Under the pieces are notes generated by a model. The model made no database searches. It was given only the letters and a program-made list of their open reading frames with translations, and had not been told where the DNA came from. Source: Modestobacter marinus (GTDB taxonomy: Bacteria; Actinomycetota; Actinomycetes; Mycobacteriales; Geodermatophilaceae). From it: DNA of 64,000 bases. This document shows, in pieces, positions 1 through 8,326 of the stretch. The position numbers and the translations under genes were made by a program. Within the stretch, counting starts at the first letter, position 1; each line of letters starts with the position of its first letter. The stretch spans positions 1 to 64,000 of the forward strand of contig NZ_JABGCH010000009.1 in NCBI RefSeq assembly GCF_019799945.1, read 5' to 3'.

Positions 1-101
1 CCATCCAGCCCTTTTGAGCTCGATGTCACGCGTCCACTGTGCAGCTCTGGAACAACGAACACCCCCCACCCGCGTGCCGGGGTGGGGGGCGGTTCCACAG
101 T
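1..101 (+). other. 23S-5S rRNA spacer (inferred)
   Basis: No coding sequence is visible. The stretch around 29-58 resembles the usual actinobacterial 23S-5S spacer, and an inverted repeat (CCCCCCACCC at 62-71 against GGGTGGGGGG at 80-89, 8-base loop) lies just before the 5S gene. Such a stem may serve in rRNA processing. The 23S gene itself is inferred to end before the window. Confidence 0.55.
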
Positions 102-220
102 GTTACGGCGGTCATGGCGAAAGGGAAACGCCCGGTCCCATTCCGAACCCGGAAGCTAAGCCTTTCAGCGCCGATGGTACTGCCCCGGAGACGGGGTGGG
201 AGAGTAGGACACCGCCGGAC
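102..220 (+). rRNA. rrf: 5S ribosomal RNA
   Basis: About 119 bases with the actinobacterial 5S pattern: terminal helix CGGCGGT near the start pairing with ACCGCCG at the end, the conserved loop region GGTCCCATTCCGAACCCGG at 134-152, AAGCTAAGCC next to it and GGGAGAGTAGGAC near the 3' end. It lies downstream of the inferred 23S gene and is followed by a strong hairpin, so it is the last gene of an rRNA operon. The exact ends are uncertain by one or two bases. Confidence 0.95.
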
Positions 221-228
221 AACCATTC

Positions 229-268
229 CCGAAACGGGGCCACAGCGACAGCAGCGGCCCCGTTTCGG
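229..268. terminator. Bidirectional terminator hairpin
   Basis: Perfect 13-bp inverted repeat: CCGAAACGGGGCC (229-241) and GGCCCCGTTTCGG (256-268), 14-base loop. It sits between the 5S gene and the stop codon of the convergent DEAD-box helicase, so it can serve both. There is no clear T tract, which is usual in high-GC actinobacteria. Confidence 0.8.
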
Positions 269-284
269 CATGTCCGGACCCGGG

Positions 285-1997
285 TCAGCTGCGGGTGTCC
301 CGGTCCCGCCGAACCGTGGGCCGCCGGCCCCGGATCGTCGCCTCACGCAGGGCGGCGATCACCTCGCGGGCGGCTGCCTCCGGCACCTCGACCACCGAGA
401 ACCGGTCGGCGATCTCGATCGCGCCGATCTCGCGTCCACGCAGCCCGGCCTCCCCGGTGATCGCACCGACCAGGTCACCGGGCCGCACGCCGGCGCTCCG
501 CCCCAGGCCCAGGAAGATCCGGGCGGTGTTCGCCGAGGGGCCGCGTCGGTCGTCGCGCCGTCCTCGACCGTCGGGCCGCCGGGCATCGCTGCGCTCGGGG
601 CGCAGCGGCACGTCCGGGATGTCCTCCTCGTCGTCGTCCGTGCCGCCGCCGGCCTCGTGCGCCAGCTTCACCGCGGCCAGCGCGACGTCCATGACGTCGA
701 ACTCGTCGGTGAGGGTCTCGACCACGACCCGGAACCGGTCCAGGTCGTCCTCGAGCAGGCTCTCGCGCAGGGCCGCCTGGGTGAGTTCGAGCCGTCGGGC
801 CCGCAGGTCCGCGACCGTGGGCAGCTTCCCGACGGCGATCGGGGAGCCGGTGACCTGCTCGATCGTCTTCAGCATCCGGTGGCCGCGGGGCTCGACGAGG
901 GTGATCGCCACGCCCTCCCGCCCGGCGCGGCCGACCCGGCCGATCCGGTGGACGTAGGTCTCGGCCGCGGAGGGGACGTCGTAGTTCACGACGTGAGTCA
1001 GCTGGTCGATGTCCAGACCGCGAGCGGCGACGTCGGTGGCCACCAGCAGCTCCGTCGTCCCCGCGCGGAGCCTGCCCATCACCCGGTCCCGCTGCTCCTG
1101 GCCCATGCCCCCGTGCAGGGCCTCGGCCCGGTAGCCGCGGCCGTTGAGCGTCTCGGTGAGGTGGTCCACCTCGTCGCGGGTGCGGCAGAAGACGATCGCC
1201 GCGGTGGGCGACTCGATGTCCAGCACGCGGCCGAGCGCGGTCGGCTTGCTGGCGCGCGGGACCACGTAGGCGGTCTGCCGGACCCGCGGCGCCTCCCCGG
1301 TCGCCGGGCGCTCGCGGGCCACCTGGATGCGGACCGGGTCCCGCAGGTACCGGCGGGCGAGGGAGTCGAGCCGGCGGGGCATGGTCGCGGAGAAGAGGAC
1401 GGTCTGCCGGTCGGCCGGCGTCTCGTCCAGGATCGCCTCGAGGTCCTCGGCGAACCCCATGTCGAGCATCTCGTCCGCCTCGTCCAGGACGACGGTCGAT
1501 ACCGTGCCCAGCCGCAGCGTCGAACGGCGCACGTGGTCCAGCGCCCGCCCCGGCGTGGCGACGACGACGTCCACCCCGCCGTCCAGGGCCCGCAGCTGCC
1601 GGCCGATCGGCTGGCCCCCGTAGACGGGCACCACCCGCGCACCGAGTTCCCGGCCGTACTTGTAGAGCGCCTCGGACACCTGGATGGCCAGCTCACGGGT
1701 GGGCACCAGGACCAGCGCCGCCGGCTCCGGTGCCCTGCGCCCGGCCTCGAGCCGCTGCAGCAGGGGGAGTGCGTACGCGGCGGTCTTCCCGGTGCCGGTG
1801 GCCGCCTGGCCCTGCAGGTCACGCCCCTGGATGAGCGGCGGGACCGCCTCCCGCTGGATGGGCGTGGGCTCCTCGTACCCCAGCGTGGTCAGCGCCGCGA
1901 GCAGCTCGGGCCGGAGCCCGAGCTCGTCGAACGTCGGCTCCGCCTCGGTCGGCTCCTCCGGTGCGGCCGCGCCGGCGTCCACCGTTCCGCTCGTCAT
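285..1997 (-). CDS. deaD: DEAD-box ATP-dependent RNA helicase (DeaD/CsdA type)
   Basis: Unwinds structured RNA using ATP; this family acts in ribosome assembly, RNA decay and cold adaptation. The 570-residue protein shows the Q-motif region (PTPIQ near 45), Walker A ATGTGKT at about 65-71, PTRELAIQ near 99-106, DEAD at 172-175, SAT at 203-205, ARGLDI and HRIGRVGRAGR in the second RecA domain, and a C-terminal DbpA-type RNA-binding domain (about 490-565: IFLGLGRSAGVRPGDLVGAI). An acidic/arginine-rich linker separates the helicase core from that domain. The ATG at 1997 is chosen; an in-frame GTG lies directly before it. The gene converges on the rRNA terminator. Confidence 0.93.
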   Translation of the reverse strand: MTSGTVDAGAAAPEEPTEAEPTFDELGLRPELLAALTTLGYEEPTPIQREAVPPLIQGRDLQGQAATGTGKTAAYALPLLQRLEAGRRAPEPAALVLVPTRELAIQVSEALYKYGRELGARVVPVYGGQPIGRQLRALDGGVDVVVATPGRALDHVRRSTLRLGTVSTVVLDEADEMLDMGFAEDLEAILDETPADRQTVLFSATMPRRLDSLARRYLRDPVRIQVARERPATGEAPRVRQTAYVVPRASKPTALGRVLDIESPTAAIVFCRTRDEVDHLTETLNGRGYRAEALHGGMGQEQRDRVMGRLRAGTTELLVATDVAARGLDIDQLTHVVNYDVPSAAETYVHRIGRVGRAGREGVAITLVEPRGHRMLKTIEQVTGSPIAVGKLPTVADLRARRLELTQAALRESLLEDDLDRFRVVVETLTDEFDVMDVALAAVKLAHEAGGGTDDDEEDIPDVPLRPERSDARRPDGRGRRDDRRGPSANTARIFLGLGRSAGVRPGDLVGAITGEAGLRGREIGAIEIADRFSVVEVPEAAAREVIAALREATIRGRRPTVRRDRDTRS

Positions 1998-2100
1998 CAC
2001 GACGACGGGCTACCCACCGCCCCGGTGTCGATGCGCGCGGACGCCCCGGACCGGGTGCACGGGAGCGGGGGGCCGGGATCGGAGGGGGTCAGGCGGGACG

Positions 2101-2235
2101 TCAGCTCACCCAACCGGCGGCGGCGATGCCCAGGCCGGACACGATGGCCAGCACCGAGCGCTGCCGGGGGCCACCCAGGCCGGCCGGCTCGCCGACGACC
2201 GTGGCCCGCACCGGACCCAGGACGCAGATCTCGAC
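2101..2235 (-). pseudogene. Relic of an AfsR/SARP-type regulator N-terminus
   Basis: In the otherwise empty 2001-2373 gap, the minus strand encodes 44 residues resembling the first part of the DNA-binding domain of AfsR/SARP (BTAD) regulators: VEICVLGPVRA...GGPRQRSVLA, then an unrelated hydrophobic tail (IVSGLGIAAAGWVS) and a stop. Family members start MxFxVLGPVxA...LGGPRQRAVLA and continue for hundreds of residues; here nothing follows and no normal start codon precedes it. I read it as a decayed fragment left by a deletion. A short functional peptide cannot be excluded but is less likely. Confidence 0.5.
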
Positions 2236-2373
2236 GGGGAGGCGAGGGTCATCGTGCGCGGAACGGTAGCGCCAACGGCGCGATCCGCGACTGCGTGCCG
2301 GGCAGCCCCTTTCGTGCGATCCGCCGGGGGCGGTGCGCGACGCGGGCGGCCCGGTCGGGGACGATCAGTGGCG

Positions 2374-4209
2374 ATGGCCGGTACCCCTGACGACGCGCAG
2401 CTGACCCTGCCCTTCCCCAGCACCCGCGGTGACCGCGCCCGGCAGCTCGCCGGCCGCGTCCGTGCGGTGCTCGCCCGGGTGGGGGCCCTCGTGCTGCGCT
2501 GGGTCCTGCGCCTCACGCTTCCGCTGGCCACCGCGGCGGCGGTGCTGCAGGCGTTCCCGTACCACGCCACCGTGCGGGGGGTCCCGTTCGAGGTGCAGGG
2601 GTCGCTGTTCAGCCGGCCCGGGCTCAGTGCCGACACCACGCTGGGCAGCTGGGAGTTCCCGACGGTCAGCGGCGTGCCGTTCGGGGTGCACCTGCGACCC
2701 GAGGACGTCGACGTCCTGCACCTCACCCGGCTGGCCGGCGGCAATGTGCCCGGCTTCGTGGAGCGGCTGCAGGCGGACGTCGTCGGCCAGGTCCCGCGGA
2801 TCGCGGCCTGGCTGGTGGGGGAGTTCCTGCTCGGGGTGCTGCTCGGGCTCGGCATCGCCGCCGCGATCAACATGTCCGTGCGCTACCTGCGCGGGCAGGG
2901 CCGGCGGGAGCGCGAGCTGCGGCACCGGGCTCGGCAGCTGGCCGGCGCGGTCGCCGTCCTCGGGGTGGTGACCGGCTACGGCGTGGTCACCTACAACCCC
3001 GCCTGGGTTCGGGAGTCCCGGCTGACCGGCAGCCTCGCCGCCGCCCAGCTCTTCCCCGACCAGCTGAGCCAGTACTACGACCAGCAGAACAAGGCCTTCG
3101 ACGTCCTCGGGTCGGTGATCGGCATCCAGGCCGCCCTGCAGGAGCAGATCGCGGACGACGCCGCTCCGGAGACCGCGCTGCAGGTCATGGTCATCTCCGA
3201 CATGCACCTGGCCGCCAACTACCCGCTGGTCGCGCAGTATGCGGCCAACTACGGCGTCGACCTGATCGTCAACGCCGGTGACGAGAGCGCGTTCGGCACC
3301 CGCTTCGAGCTCACCCCGCCCTACCTGGAGGCCATCCGGGCGGTCACCGCGACCACCCCGATGATCTGGCTGGCCGGCAACCACGACTCGCCGGCGACGG
3401 TGCAGACGATGCGCACAGTCCCCGGGGTCACCGTGCTGGGCAGCAAGACCGCCACCGCCGACGGGTACCGGGTCACCGCCGACCTCGTGCAGGCATTCGG
3501 GCTGACCATCGCCGGGCTGCCGGACCCGCGCGTCTACGGCGGGCCGGGCGTGTACGGCGCCGACGACTCGGCGCTGACCGACCCGCTGCAGCGGGCGGCG
3601 GTCGCCGAGGCGCTCGGCACCGGACCCGCCGGGGAGCCCGCGAACACCGACCGGGCCGGCGCGACGCCGTCCCCGCCGCCGGACGGCGTTCCCGCCGCAC
3701 CGGACGGCGCCCCCGCCGACGGGACCACCGCCGGCGACGAGCCGGCCGTCGACCCCGTCGACATCTTCGCCACGCACGAGCCGGTCGCCGCCGAGGCGCT
3801 GCGGGACGCGCTGCCCGGGGTGATCCGGCAGACGATGGCCGGGCACGTGCACAGGCAGAACGCGCCCGGCGAGCTCCAGGGCGACGACGGGGTCATCGAC
3901 CTGGTCGAGGGCTCGACCGGCGCGGGCGGACTGGACAACATCTGGCGCGGCGTGGACCGGCCGCCGATCGAGTTCAGCATCGAGTCGGTCGGCGCGAACT
4001 GCGAGTTCACCCGGGTGGTGCGCTTCCAGATCCAGGCGTCGGACCCGCCGCTGCCGACCACGGTCGACACCACGGTCGCCGAGGCCTACGGCGACGACGT
4101 CACCGCCTCGACGGTGTACTTCCGCCCGCAGGACCTCGAGCCCGGCCGCACCTGCGGGCCGCAGCTGGGCATAGGCCCGGTGGAACCCTGGCCCGTCAGT
4201 CGCCCTTGA
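2374..4209 (+). CDS. Membrane-anchored calcineurin-like metallophosphoesterase
   Basis: A 611-residue protein with a hydrophobic N-terminal segment (about 37-58), two more candidate membrane helices (near 150-172 and 192-215), then a calcineurin-fold phosphoesterase domain: VISDMH (D-x-H), NAGDES where most relatives have GD followed by a small residue, AGNHD, a later HE motif and GHVHRQ. These are the dimetal ligands of the superfamily. A Pro/Ala/Gly-rich insert (about 425-465) interrupts the catalytic domain. The substrate is unknown. The reading frame is open upstream of 2374, but the earlier part has no coding character; ATG at 2374 is chosen (GTG at 2368 is an alternative). It converges with and overlaps rtcB by 14 bases. 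Confidence 0.82.
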   Translation: MAGTPDDAQLTLPFPSTRGDRARQLAGRVRAVLARVGALVLRWVLRLTLPLATAAAVLQAFPYHATVRGVPFEVQGSLFSRPGLSADTTLGSWEFPTVSGVPFGVHLRPEDVDVLHLTRLAGGNVPGFVERLQADVVGQVPRIAAWLVGEFLLGVLLGLGIAAAINMSVRYLRGQGRRERELRHRARQLAGAVAVLGVVTGYGVVTYNPAWVRESRLTGSLAAAQLFPDQLSQYYDQQNKAFDVLGSVIGIQAALQEQIADDAAPETALQVMVISDMHLAANYPLVAQYAANYGVDLIVNAGDESAFGTRFELTPPYLEAIRAVTATTPMIWLAGNHDSPATVQTMRTVPGVTVLGSKTATADGYRVTADLVQAFGLTIAGLPDPRVYGGPGVYGADDSALTDPLQRAAVAEALGTGPAGEPANTDRAGATPSPPPDGVPAAPDGAPADGTTAGDEPAVDPVDIFATHEPVAAEALRDALPGVIRQTMAGHVHRQNAPGELQGDDGVIDLVEGSTGAGGLDNIWRGVDRPPIEFSIESVGANCEFTRVVRFQIQASDPPLPTTVDTTVAEAYGDDVTASTVYFRPQDLEPGRTCGPQLGIGPVEPWPVSRP

Positions 4210-6301
4210 CGTTGACGATCTGCCGCAGCGTGTGGCGGATCTCGACCAGGTCGGCGGCGTCCCGCATCACGACGTCCACCGGCTTGTACGCGTCGGGGTG
4301 CTCGTCGAGGAACGCATTCGAGCGACCCCAGGCGATCCCGGCCATCCGCTTGTCGAGGTCCGCGCGGGTGAACAGCCGCCGGGCGGCGTTGCGCGAGTGG
4401 TTGCGGCCGGCGCCGTGCGGCGAGGACATCAGCGACTCGACGTTGCCCCGGCCGGTCACGACGTAGGACGCCGTCCCCATCGACCCCGGGATCAGCCCGG
4501 GCTGCCCCTTCCGCGCCGAGATCGCGCCCTTTCGGGAGAGCCACAGCGAGCGGCCGTAGTGCTCCTCCCGCTCGGTGTAGTTGTGGTGACAATTCCCGGT
4601 GAGGATGTTGTCGCTCAACGCGAAGGAATGCGTGCCAGGCACCACAGCGCAGTAGACCTCGGTGGTCTCGCCTGTCCCGGTCACGGACACGACGTTCCAG
4701 CCGCGGCGTTCGGCGGCCTTGCTGCCTGTCTCGAACCGTGCGCGGTGCTCGGGGATCAAGAAGAACTCGGCATCGAGGTCGCCCCGCATGAGCCCGACCA
4801 GGTGTAGCGCTGACGGTGCATGACCGTGACCCTGTCTCACACGCGTTCTGATCCCGACGGTGCCCACACCGACGGCCTGGCAGGCGAGGCGCACGAACTC
4901 GAGGTCGTCCCGACGGGCCGAGGCCAGGGTCGGTCGACCGCTACGGTCGACGTCCCCGTCGGCTGCGAAGTATCCGGCCAGCCATCCGTACAGCTCTTCA
5001 GGCGGAGAGTCGAGCGAGGGACGCGAGGTCTTCCACGCACCAGGCAGCCCATCGATGCGAGTGACATCCCCGTACCGCCGGGGTGGCCGACCGATTCCGT
5101 GGAAGAGGGGCAACAGTGACTGGTCCTTTCCCGCACAGAAGTTGGCCAGGGACCGTCGGCCGCCGGCCAAGGCTGTGCCATCTCCGAACACGAAGCCTCG
5201 CGCCGCTGACAGGCGGTCGACCGTGAGCCCAGGGACGCGCCCAGGGAAAGTGAACTGCAGGCGGTCCCCGGGCCGCAGTTCGGTCGTGCTGGACTCGTAC
5301 TCCAGGCCACGCCGGGAACGAACCAACCATCGGTGCTCCGCCGTCGCCCTGATCGTCTTGAGCACCCCACAGCGACTGAGGACGACCTCGCTGACCTCTT
5401 GGCGCCCGAAGGACCTCACGGGTGCCTTGACCCACTCGCCCCCGGCTGTCAGCAGTTCGTGTTCCCCGCCGGCGAGCGCCTCGATCGGACGGGCACCAGC
5501 GCGTGTCATGACCAGTGTCTCGCCGGCGAAGCAGTTCACCGTCTCCAACCGCTGGACGTCGGTGCGGAGGAACCGGCCTACCTGCGCGACGACGCGGTCC
5601 ATCATCTCCTCGCGGTTCAGGTAGGCGAACCGCTGCGCCCAGTGCAGCGCCTCGATGTAGGCGTCGAACTCCGGCGTGCCCTCCTCCAGGTAGGCCAGGT
5701 CCCGGTCGGCGAGCTCGATACGGCGGGCGCGACACCACTCCTGAGCGCGGCGGATGTGCACCGAGGCGAGCTTGTTGCCGACCCCGCGGGACCCGGAGTG
5801 CAGGAACAGCCAGACCCGGTCCCGCTCATCCAGGGACACCTCGATGAAGTGGTTGCCCGAGCCGAGCGACCCGAGCTGCAGCGGCCAGTTCGGCGCCGCC
5901 CCGTCGGCCTGGGCGACGCCGGGCAGGCCACGCAGCTCCGCGACCCGCGGCTCGGCGGTGGGCAGCACCTTCTTGTTGTACCGACCGGCCGAGAGCGGGA
6001 CGGCCCGGGAGATCTGCGCGTGCAGCGTGTCCAGGTCGCGGCCGGTCAGCTCGGCGGCGTCGAACTGGGTGCGCACCGCCATCATCCCGCAGCCGATGTC
6101 GACGCCCACCGCGGCGGGGATGATCGCGCCCTCCGTGGGGATCACCGAGCCGACGGTCGCCCCCTTGCCCAGGTGCGCGTCGGGCATCAGCGCCAGGTGC
6201 GGGTGGATGAACGGCATCGCGGCGGTGCGCTCGGCCTGCTCGCGGGTGGCCGGCTCCAGGATGGACGCCCAGTTCAGCAGGCGGTCGCTGATCCTCTCCA
6301 T
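4196..6301 (-). CDS. rtcB: RNA ligase RtcB precursor containing an intein
   Basis: RtcB joins 2',3'-cyclic phosphate or 3'-phosphate RNA ends to 5'-OH ends using GTP and Mn2+. The open frame has 701 codons, far above the usual 380-480. Residues 257-570 form an intein; the joined exteins make a 387-residue ligase. Extein motifs: VGVDIGCG (metal ligands D68, C71), GSGNH (H151), LFLHSGSRG (H168), CHHNYTE immediately after the intein, and PHGAGR (H629 of the precursor, the guanylated histidine by homology). The ATG at 6301 is supported by the conserved N-terminal sequence. The gene is divergent from the NUDIX gene, with about 65 bases between them for both promoters. Activity depends on protein splicing. 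Confidence 0.95.
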   Translation of the reverse strand: MERISDRLLNWASILEPATREQAERTAAMPFIHPHLALMPDAHLGKGATVGSVIPTEGAIIPAAVGVDIGCGMMAVRTQFDAAELTGRDLDTLHAQISRAVPLSAGRYNKKVLPTAEPRVAELRGLPGVAQADGAAPNWPLQLGSLGSGNHFIEVSLDERDRVWLFLHSGSRGVGNKLASVHIRRAQEWCRARRIELADRDLAYLEEGTPEFDAYIEALHWAQRFAYLNREEMMDRVVAQVGRFLRTDVQRLETVNCFAGETLVMTRAGARPIEALAGGEHELLTAGGEWVKAPVRSFGRQEVSEVVLSRCGVLKTIRATAEHRWLVRSRRGLEYESSTTELRPGDRLQFTFPGRVPGLTVDRLSAARGFVFGDGTALAGGRRSLANFCAGKDQSLLPLFHGIGRPPRRYGDVTRIDGLPGAWKTSRPSLDSPPEELYGWLAGYFAADGDVDRSGRPTLASARRDDLEFVRLACQAVGVGTVGIRTRVRQGHGHAPSALHLVGLMRGDLDAEFFLIPEHRARFETGSKAAERRGWNVVSVTGTGETTEVYCAVVPGTHSFALSDNILTGNCHHNYTEREEHYGRSLWLSRKGAISARKGQPGLIPGSMGTASYVVTGRGNVESLMSSPHGAGRNHSRNAARRLFTRADLDKRMAGIAWGRSNAFLDEHPDAYKPVDVVMRDAADLVEIRHTLRQIVNVKGD
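4592..5533 (-). mobile_element. LAGLIDADG (DOD-type) intein within rtcB
   Basis: Encodes 314 residues inserted as ...ETVN|CFAGETLVMT ... DNILTGN|CHHNYTE. Visible splicing motifs: Cys1 in CFAGETL (block A), TAEHRWLV (block B, TxxH), THSFAL (block F) and terminal Asn followed by Cys+1. The penultimate residue is Gly rather than the canonical His. Two dodecapeptide motifs, RGFVFGDGTAL (about 112-122) and YGWLAGYFAADGD (about 182-194), each keep the catalytic acidic residue, so a homing endonuclease is probably intact. Base composition is less extreme than in the exteins (for example 38 of 60 G+C at 5101-5160), consistent with horizontal arrival. Confidence 0.93.
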
Positions 6302-6366
6302 GGTCGCGTCCCTTACCCGCGCGGTCGGGGTGGACGCGTGCGGATCGGACGGTGAGGGTGGACGGC

Positions 6367-6843
6367 GTGCCCCCGAGGACCAGCGCCGGCGTCCTGCTCC
6401 ACCGTGCGACCGCGGGCGGCGTCCGCGAGGTGCTCCTCGGGCACATGGGCGGCCCGTTCTGGGCGCGCAAGGACGACGGCGCGTGGTCGATCCCCAAGGG
6501 CGAGCACGGGCCGGAGGAGGACCCGCTGGCCGTCGCGCACCGCGAGTTCGAGGAGGAGCTCGGCGCTCCGGTGCCGGCTGAGGAGCTGCTGCCGCTGGGG
6601 GAGCTCCGGGCCGGCGCGAAGCTGCTGCGCATCTGGACCGCGGAGGGCGACCTGGACGCGTCCGCGGCGCGCAGCAACACCTTCACGATCGAGTGGCCGC
6701 CGCGCTCGGGCCGCCTGCAGGAGTTCCCCGAGATCGACCGGGCGGCCTGGTTCCCGCTCGAGCAGGCGCGGGTCAAGCTGGTGAAGGGCCAGGTCCCCTT
6801 CCTCGACCGGCTCGCCGGGCTGCTCGCCGGGGTCAGGTCGTGA
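6367..6843 (+). CDS. NUDIX hydrolase
   Basis: A 158-residue NUDIX protein, hydrolysing a nucleoside diphosphate linked to some other moiety; the substrate cannot be read from sequence. The NUDIX box is visible as PKGEHGPEEDPLAVAHREFEEELG split over residues ~42-65, with the REFEEE metal-binding core. The family trait of a phosphorylated-sugar or (d)NTP pyrophosphatase fits the length. GTG at 6367 is preferred because GAGGGTGG lies about six bases before it; GTG at 6352 is in frame too. The gene is divergent from rtcB and its last 11 bases overlap the convergent small membrane gene. Confidence 0.88.
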   Translation: MPPRTSAGVLLHRATAGGVREVLLGHMGGPFWARKDDGAWSIPKGEHGPEEDPLAVAHREFEEELGAPVPAEELLPLGELRAGAKLLRIWTAEGDLDASAARSNTFTIEWPPRSGRLQEFPEIDRAAWFPLEQARVKLVKGQVPFLDRLAGLLAGVRS

Positions 6844-7009
6844 TCGAGGGCAGGTGCAGGTCGACGCCCAGCAGCACGGCGGGCCACAGGATGACCGCGA
6901 CCACCAGCGACAGCGCCTCCGAGACGCCGGCCACCGAGTTGTAGCCGTTCGTGAGGGCGACGACCACGCCCACCGCCAGGTAGATCAGGCCGAACAGTGA
7001 GATGCGCAC
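6833..7009 (-). CDS. Small two-helix membrane protein, function unknown
   Basis: A 58-residue protein (VRISLFGLIYLAVGVVVAL...SLVVAVILWPAVLLGVDLHL). Two hydrophobic segments (about 4-20 and 34-50) flank a polar NGYNSVAG turn, so an integral membrane hairpin is likely. The GTG start at 7009 is supported by a strong GAGGAGG at 7014-7020. No domain is recognised. Similar tiny membrane proteins are common in actinobacteria. Confidence 0.7.
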   Translation of the reverse strand: MRISLFGLIYLAVGVVVALTNGYNSVAGVSEALSLVVAVILWPAVLLGVDLHLPSITT

Positions 7010-7173
7010 GAGGCCTCCTCCGAGCCGAGGACCCCGACGGTCCCGCCCCAGCCTGAGGGTCACGTGCACACCGGCTGGGGGTTCGCTGTGCGGGCGCCGG
7101 GTCCGGGCCTCTTGCGGAGACGCTCGCGCCGGGTCAGCGTCGTGCTGTCAGCACCTGGTCCAGAGGAGGTCCC

Positions 7174-8247
7174 GTGACCGGTCGGCTGTACCACCCGCTG
7201 CGCCTCACCGCGGCCGCCCGGCCGATGGTCTTCGGCGGGCACGCCATCGCGCAGCACCTGGGCAGGTCCGGGCTGCCCGACTGGGCGATCGGGGAGACCT
7301 GGGAGGTCAGCGACGTCGACGGGGCGGTGGCCGTCGTCACCAGCGGTGACCATGCCGGGACGTCGCTGCGGGAGCTGGTCCACGACCACCCCGACGAGCT
7401 GATGGGCCGCGGCTGGCGCGGCGAGCGGTTCCCGCTGCTCGCCAGGTTCATCGACGCCGCCGGGACGCTGCCGGTGCACCTGCACCCCGACGACGCGGCC
7501 GCCGAGCGGCTCGAGGGCGCCGAGCGCGGCAGGACCGAGGCCTGGCACGTCCTGCGGGCCGGCCCGGGCGCCACCGTGCTGTGCGGTACCAGAGCCGGCG
7601 TGACCGCCACGGAGTTCCGCCGGGCGCTGGAGGCGCAGGACTTCGACGCGGTGCTCCGGCGGCTGCCGGTGTCCGCCGGGCAGACGGTGTACGTACCCGG
7701 CGGCACCCCGCACAGCTTCGGGCCGGACACGCTGGTGTACGAGATCTCGCAGACCTCGGACCTCCAGCAGCACGCCATGCACTGGCAGCCGGCCGACGGC
7801 TCGCCGATCGACGACGAGCGGTGGCAGGCCGCCCTCGACGCCCTGGTCGACGCGTGGGACCCCGCCGCGCGCCCCGCCGTCCGGTCCGGCCTGGACGTCG
7901 TCGTGGACGACGGCGTGGACCGCCGCTTCCTGTGCGCGGGTCCCTTCTTCGCCCTCGAACGGTGGACGGCCGGCACCGCTGCGCCGCTGCGGCACGCCTT
8001 CGACACGGCGGTCGTGCTCAGCAACGTCGGGCCGCCGGTCACCGTCGCCGCGGGTGGGGAGCCGGCGCCGCTGGGCCGGGGGGAGACCCTGCTGCTGCCC
8101 GCGGCCTGCGGCGATCTGGAGGTCGAGGGACCGGCCGACGTCCTGCTGGGCTACCTGCCGGACCTGGACGCCGACGTGAGCGCGCCGCTGCTGGCCGCCG
8201 GCTACGCCCCCGCGCTGATCGCCGGACTGGGGGACGTACCCGTCTGA
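7174..8247 (+). CDS. manA: Mannose-6-phosphate isomerase, class I
   Basis: Interconverts fructose-6-phosphate and mannose-6-phosphate, feeding GDP-mannose, mannosylated lipids and glycans. The 357-residue protein carries the cupin zinc-site motifs of type I enzymes: LPVHLHPDD (about 100-108), a conserved glutamate in RTEAWHVL, and VPGGTPHSFG (about 174-183), with IGETWEVSD near the N-terminus. The GTG start at 7174 follows AGAGGAGG by a few bases. Length and order match family members. It is transcribed in the same direction as the F420 gene 79 bases downstream, but no functional link is evident. Confidence 0.88.
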   Translation: MTGRLYHPLRLTAAARPMVFGGHAIAQHLGRSGLPDWAIGETWEVSDVDGAVAVVTSGDHAGTSLRELVHDHPDELMGRGWRGERFPLLARFIDAAGTLPVHLHPDDAAAERLEGAERGRTEAWHVLRAGPGATVLCGTRAGVTATEFRRALEAQDFDAVLRRLPVSAGQTVYVPGGTPHSFGPDTLVYEISQTSDLQQHAMHWQPADGSPIDDERWQAALDALVDAWDPAARPAVRSGLDVVVDDGVDRRFLCAGPFFALERWTAGTAAPLRHAFDTAVVLSNVGPPVTVAAGGEPAPLGRGETLLLPAACGDLEVEGPADVLLGYLPDLDADVSAPLLAAGYAPALIAGLGDVPV

Positions 8248-8326
8248 GCGGGCCGTTCCGCGCCGTTTCCGGGTTGGACACCCCGGGCACGGGCACCGGG
8301 ACAGCGCGGACGACGAGGGGATCCTC

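Noticed and set aside
62-89. GC hairpin before the 5S gene as a transcription terminator
   Set aside because: It lies inside the rRNA operon between 23S and 5S, where termination would silence the 5S gene; a processing stem is more likely.
4800-5130. Small plus-strand frames within the intein region as independent genes
   Set aside because: They are antisense shadows of the intein, which explains the region completely.
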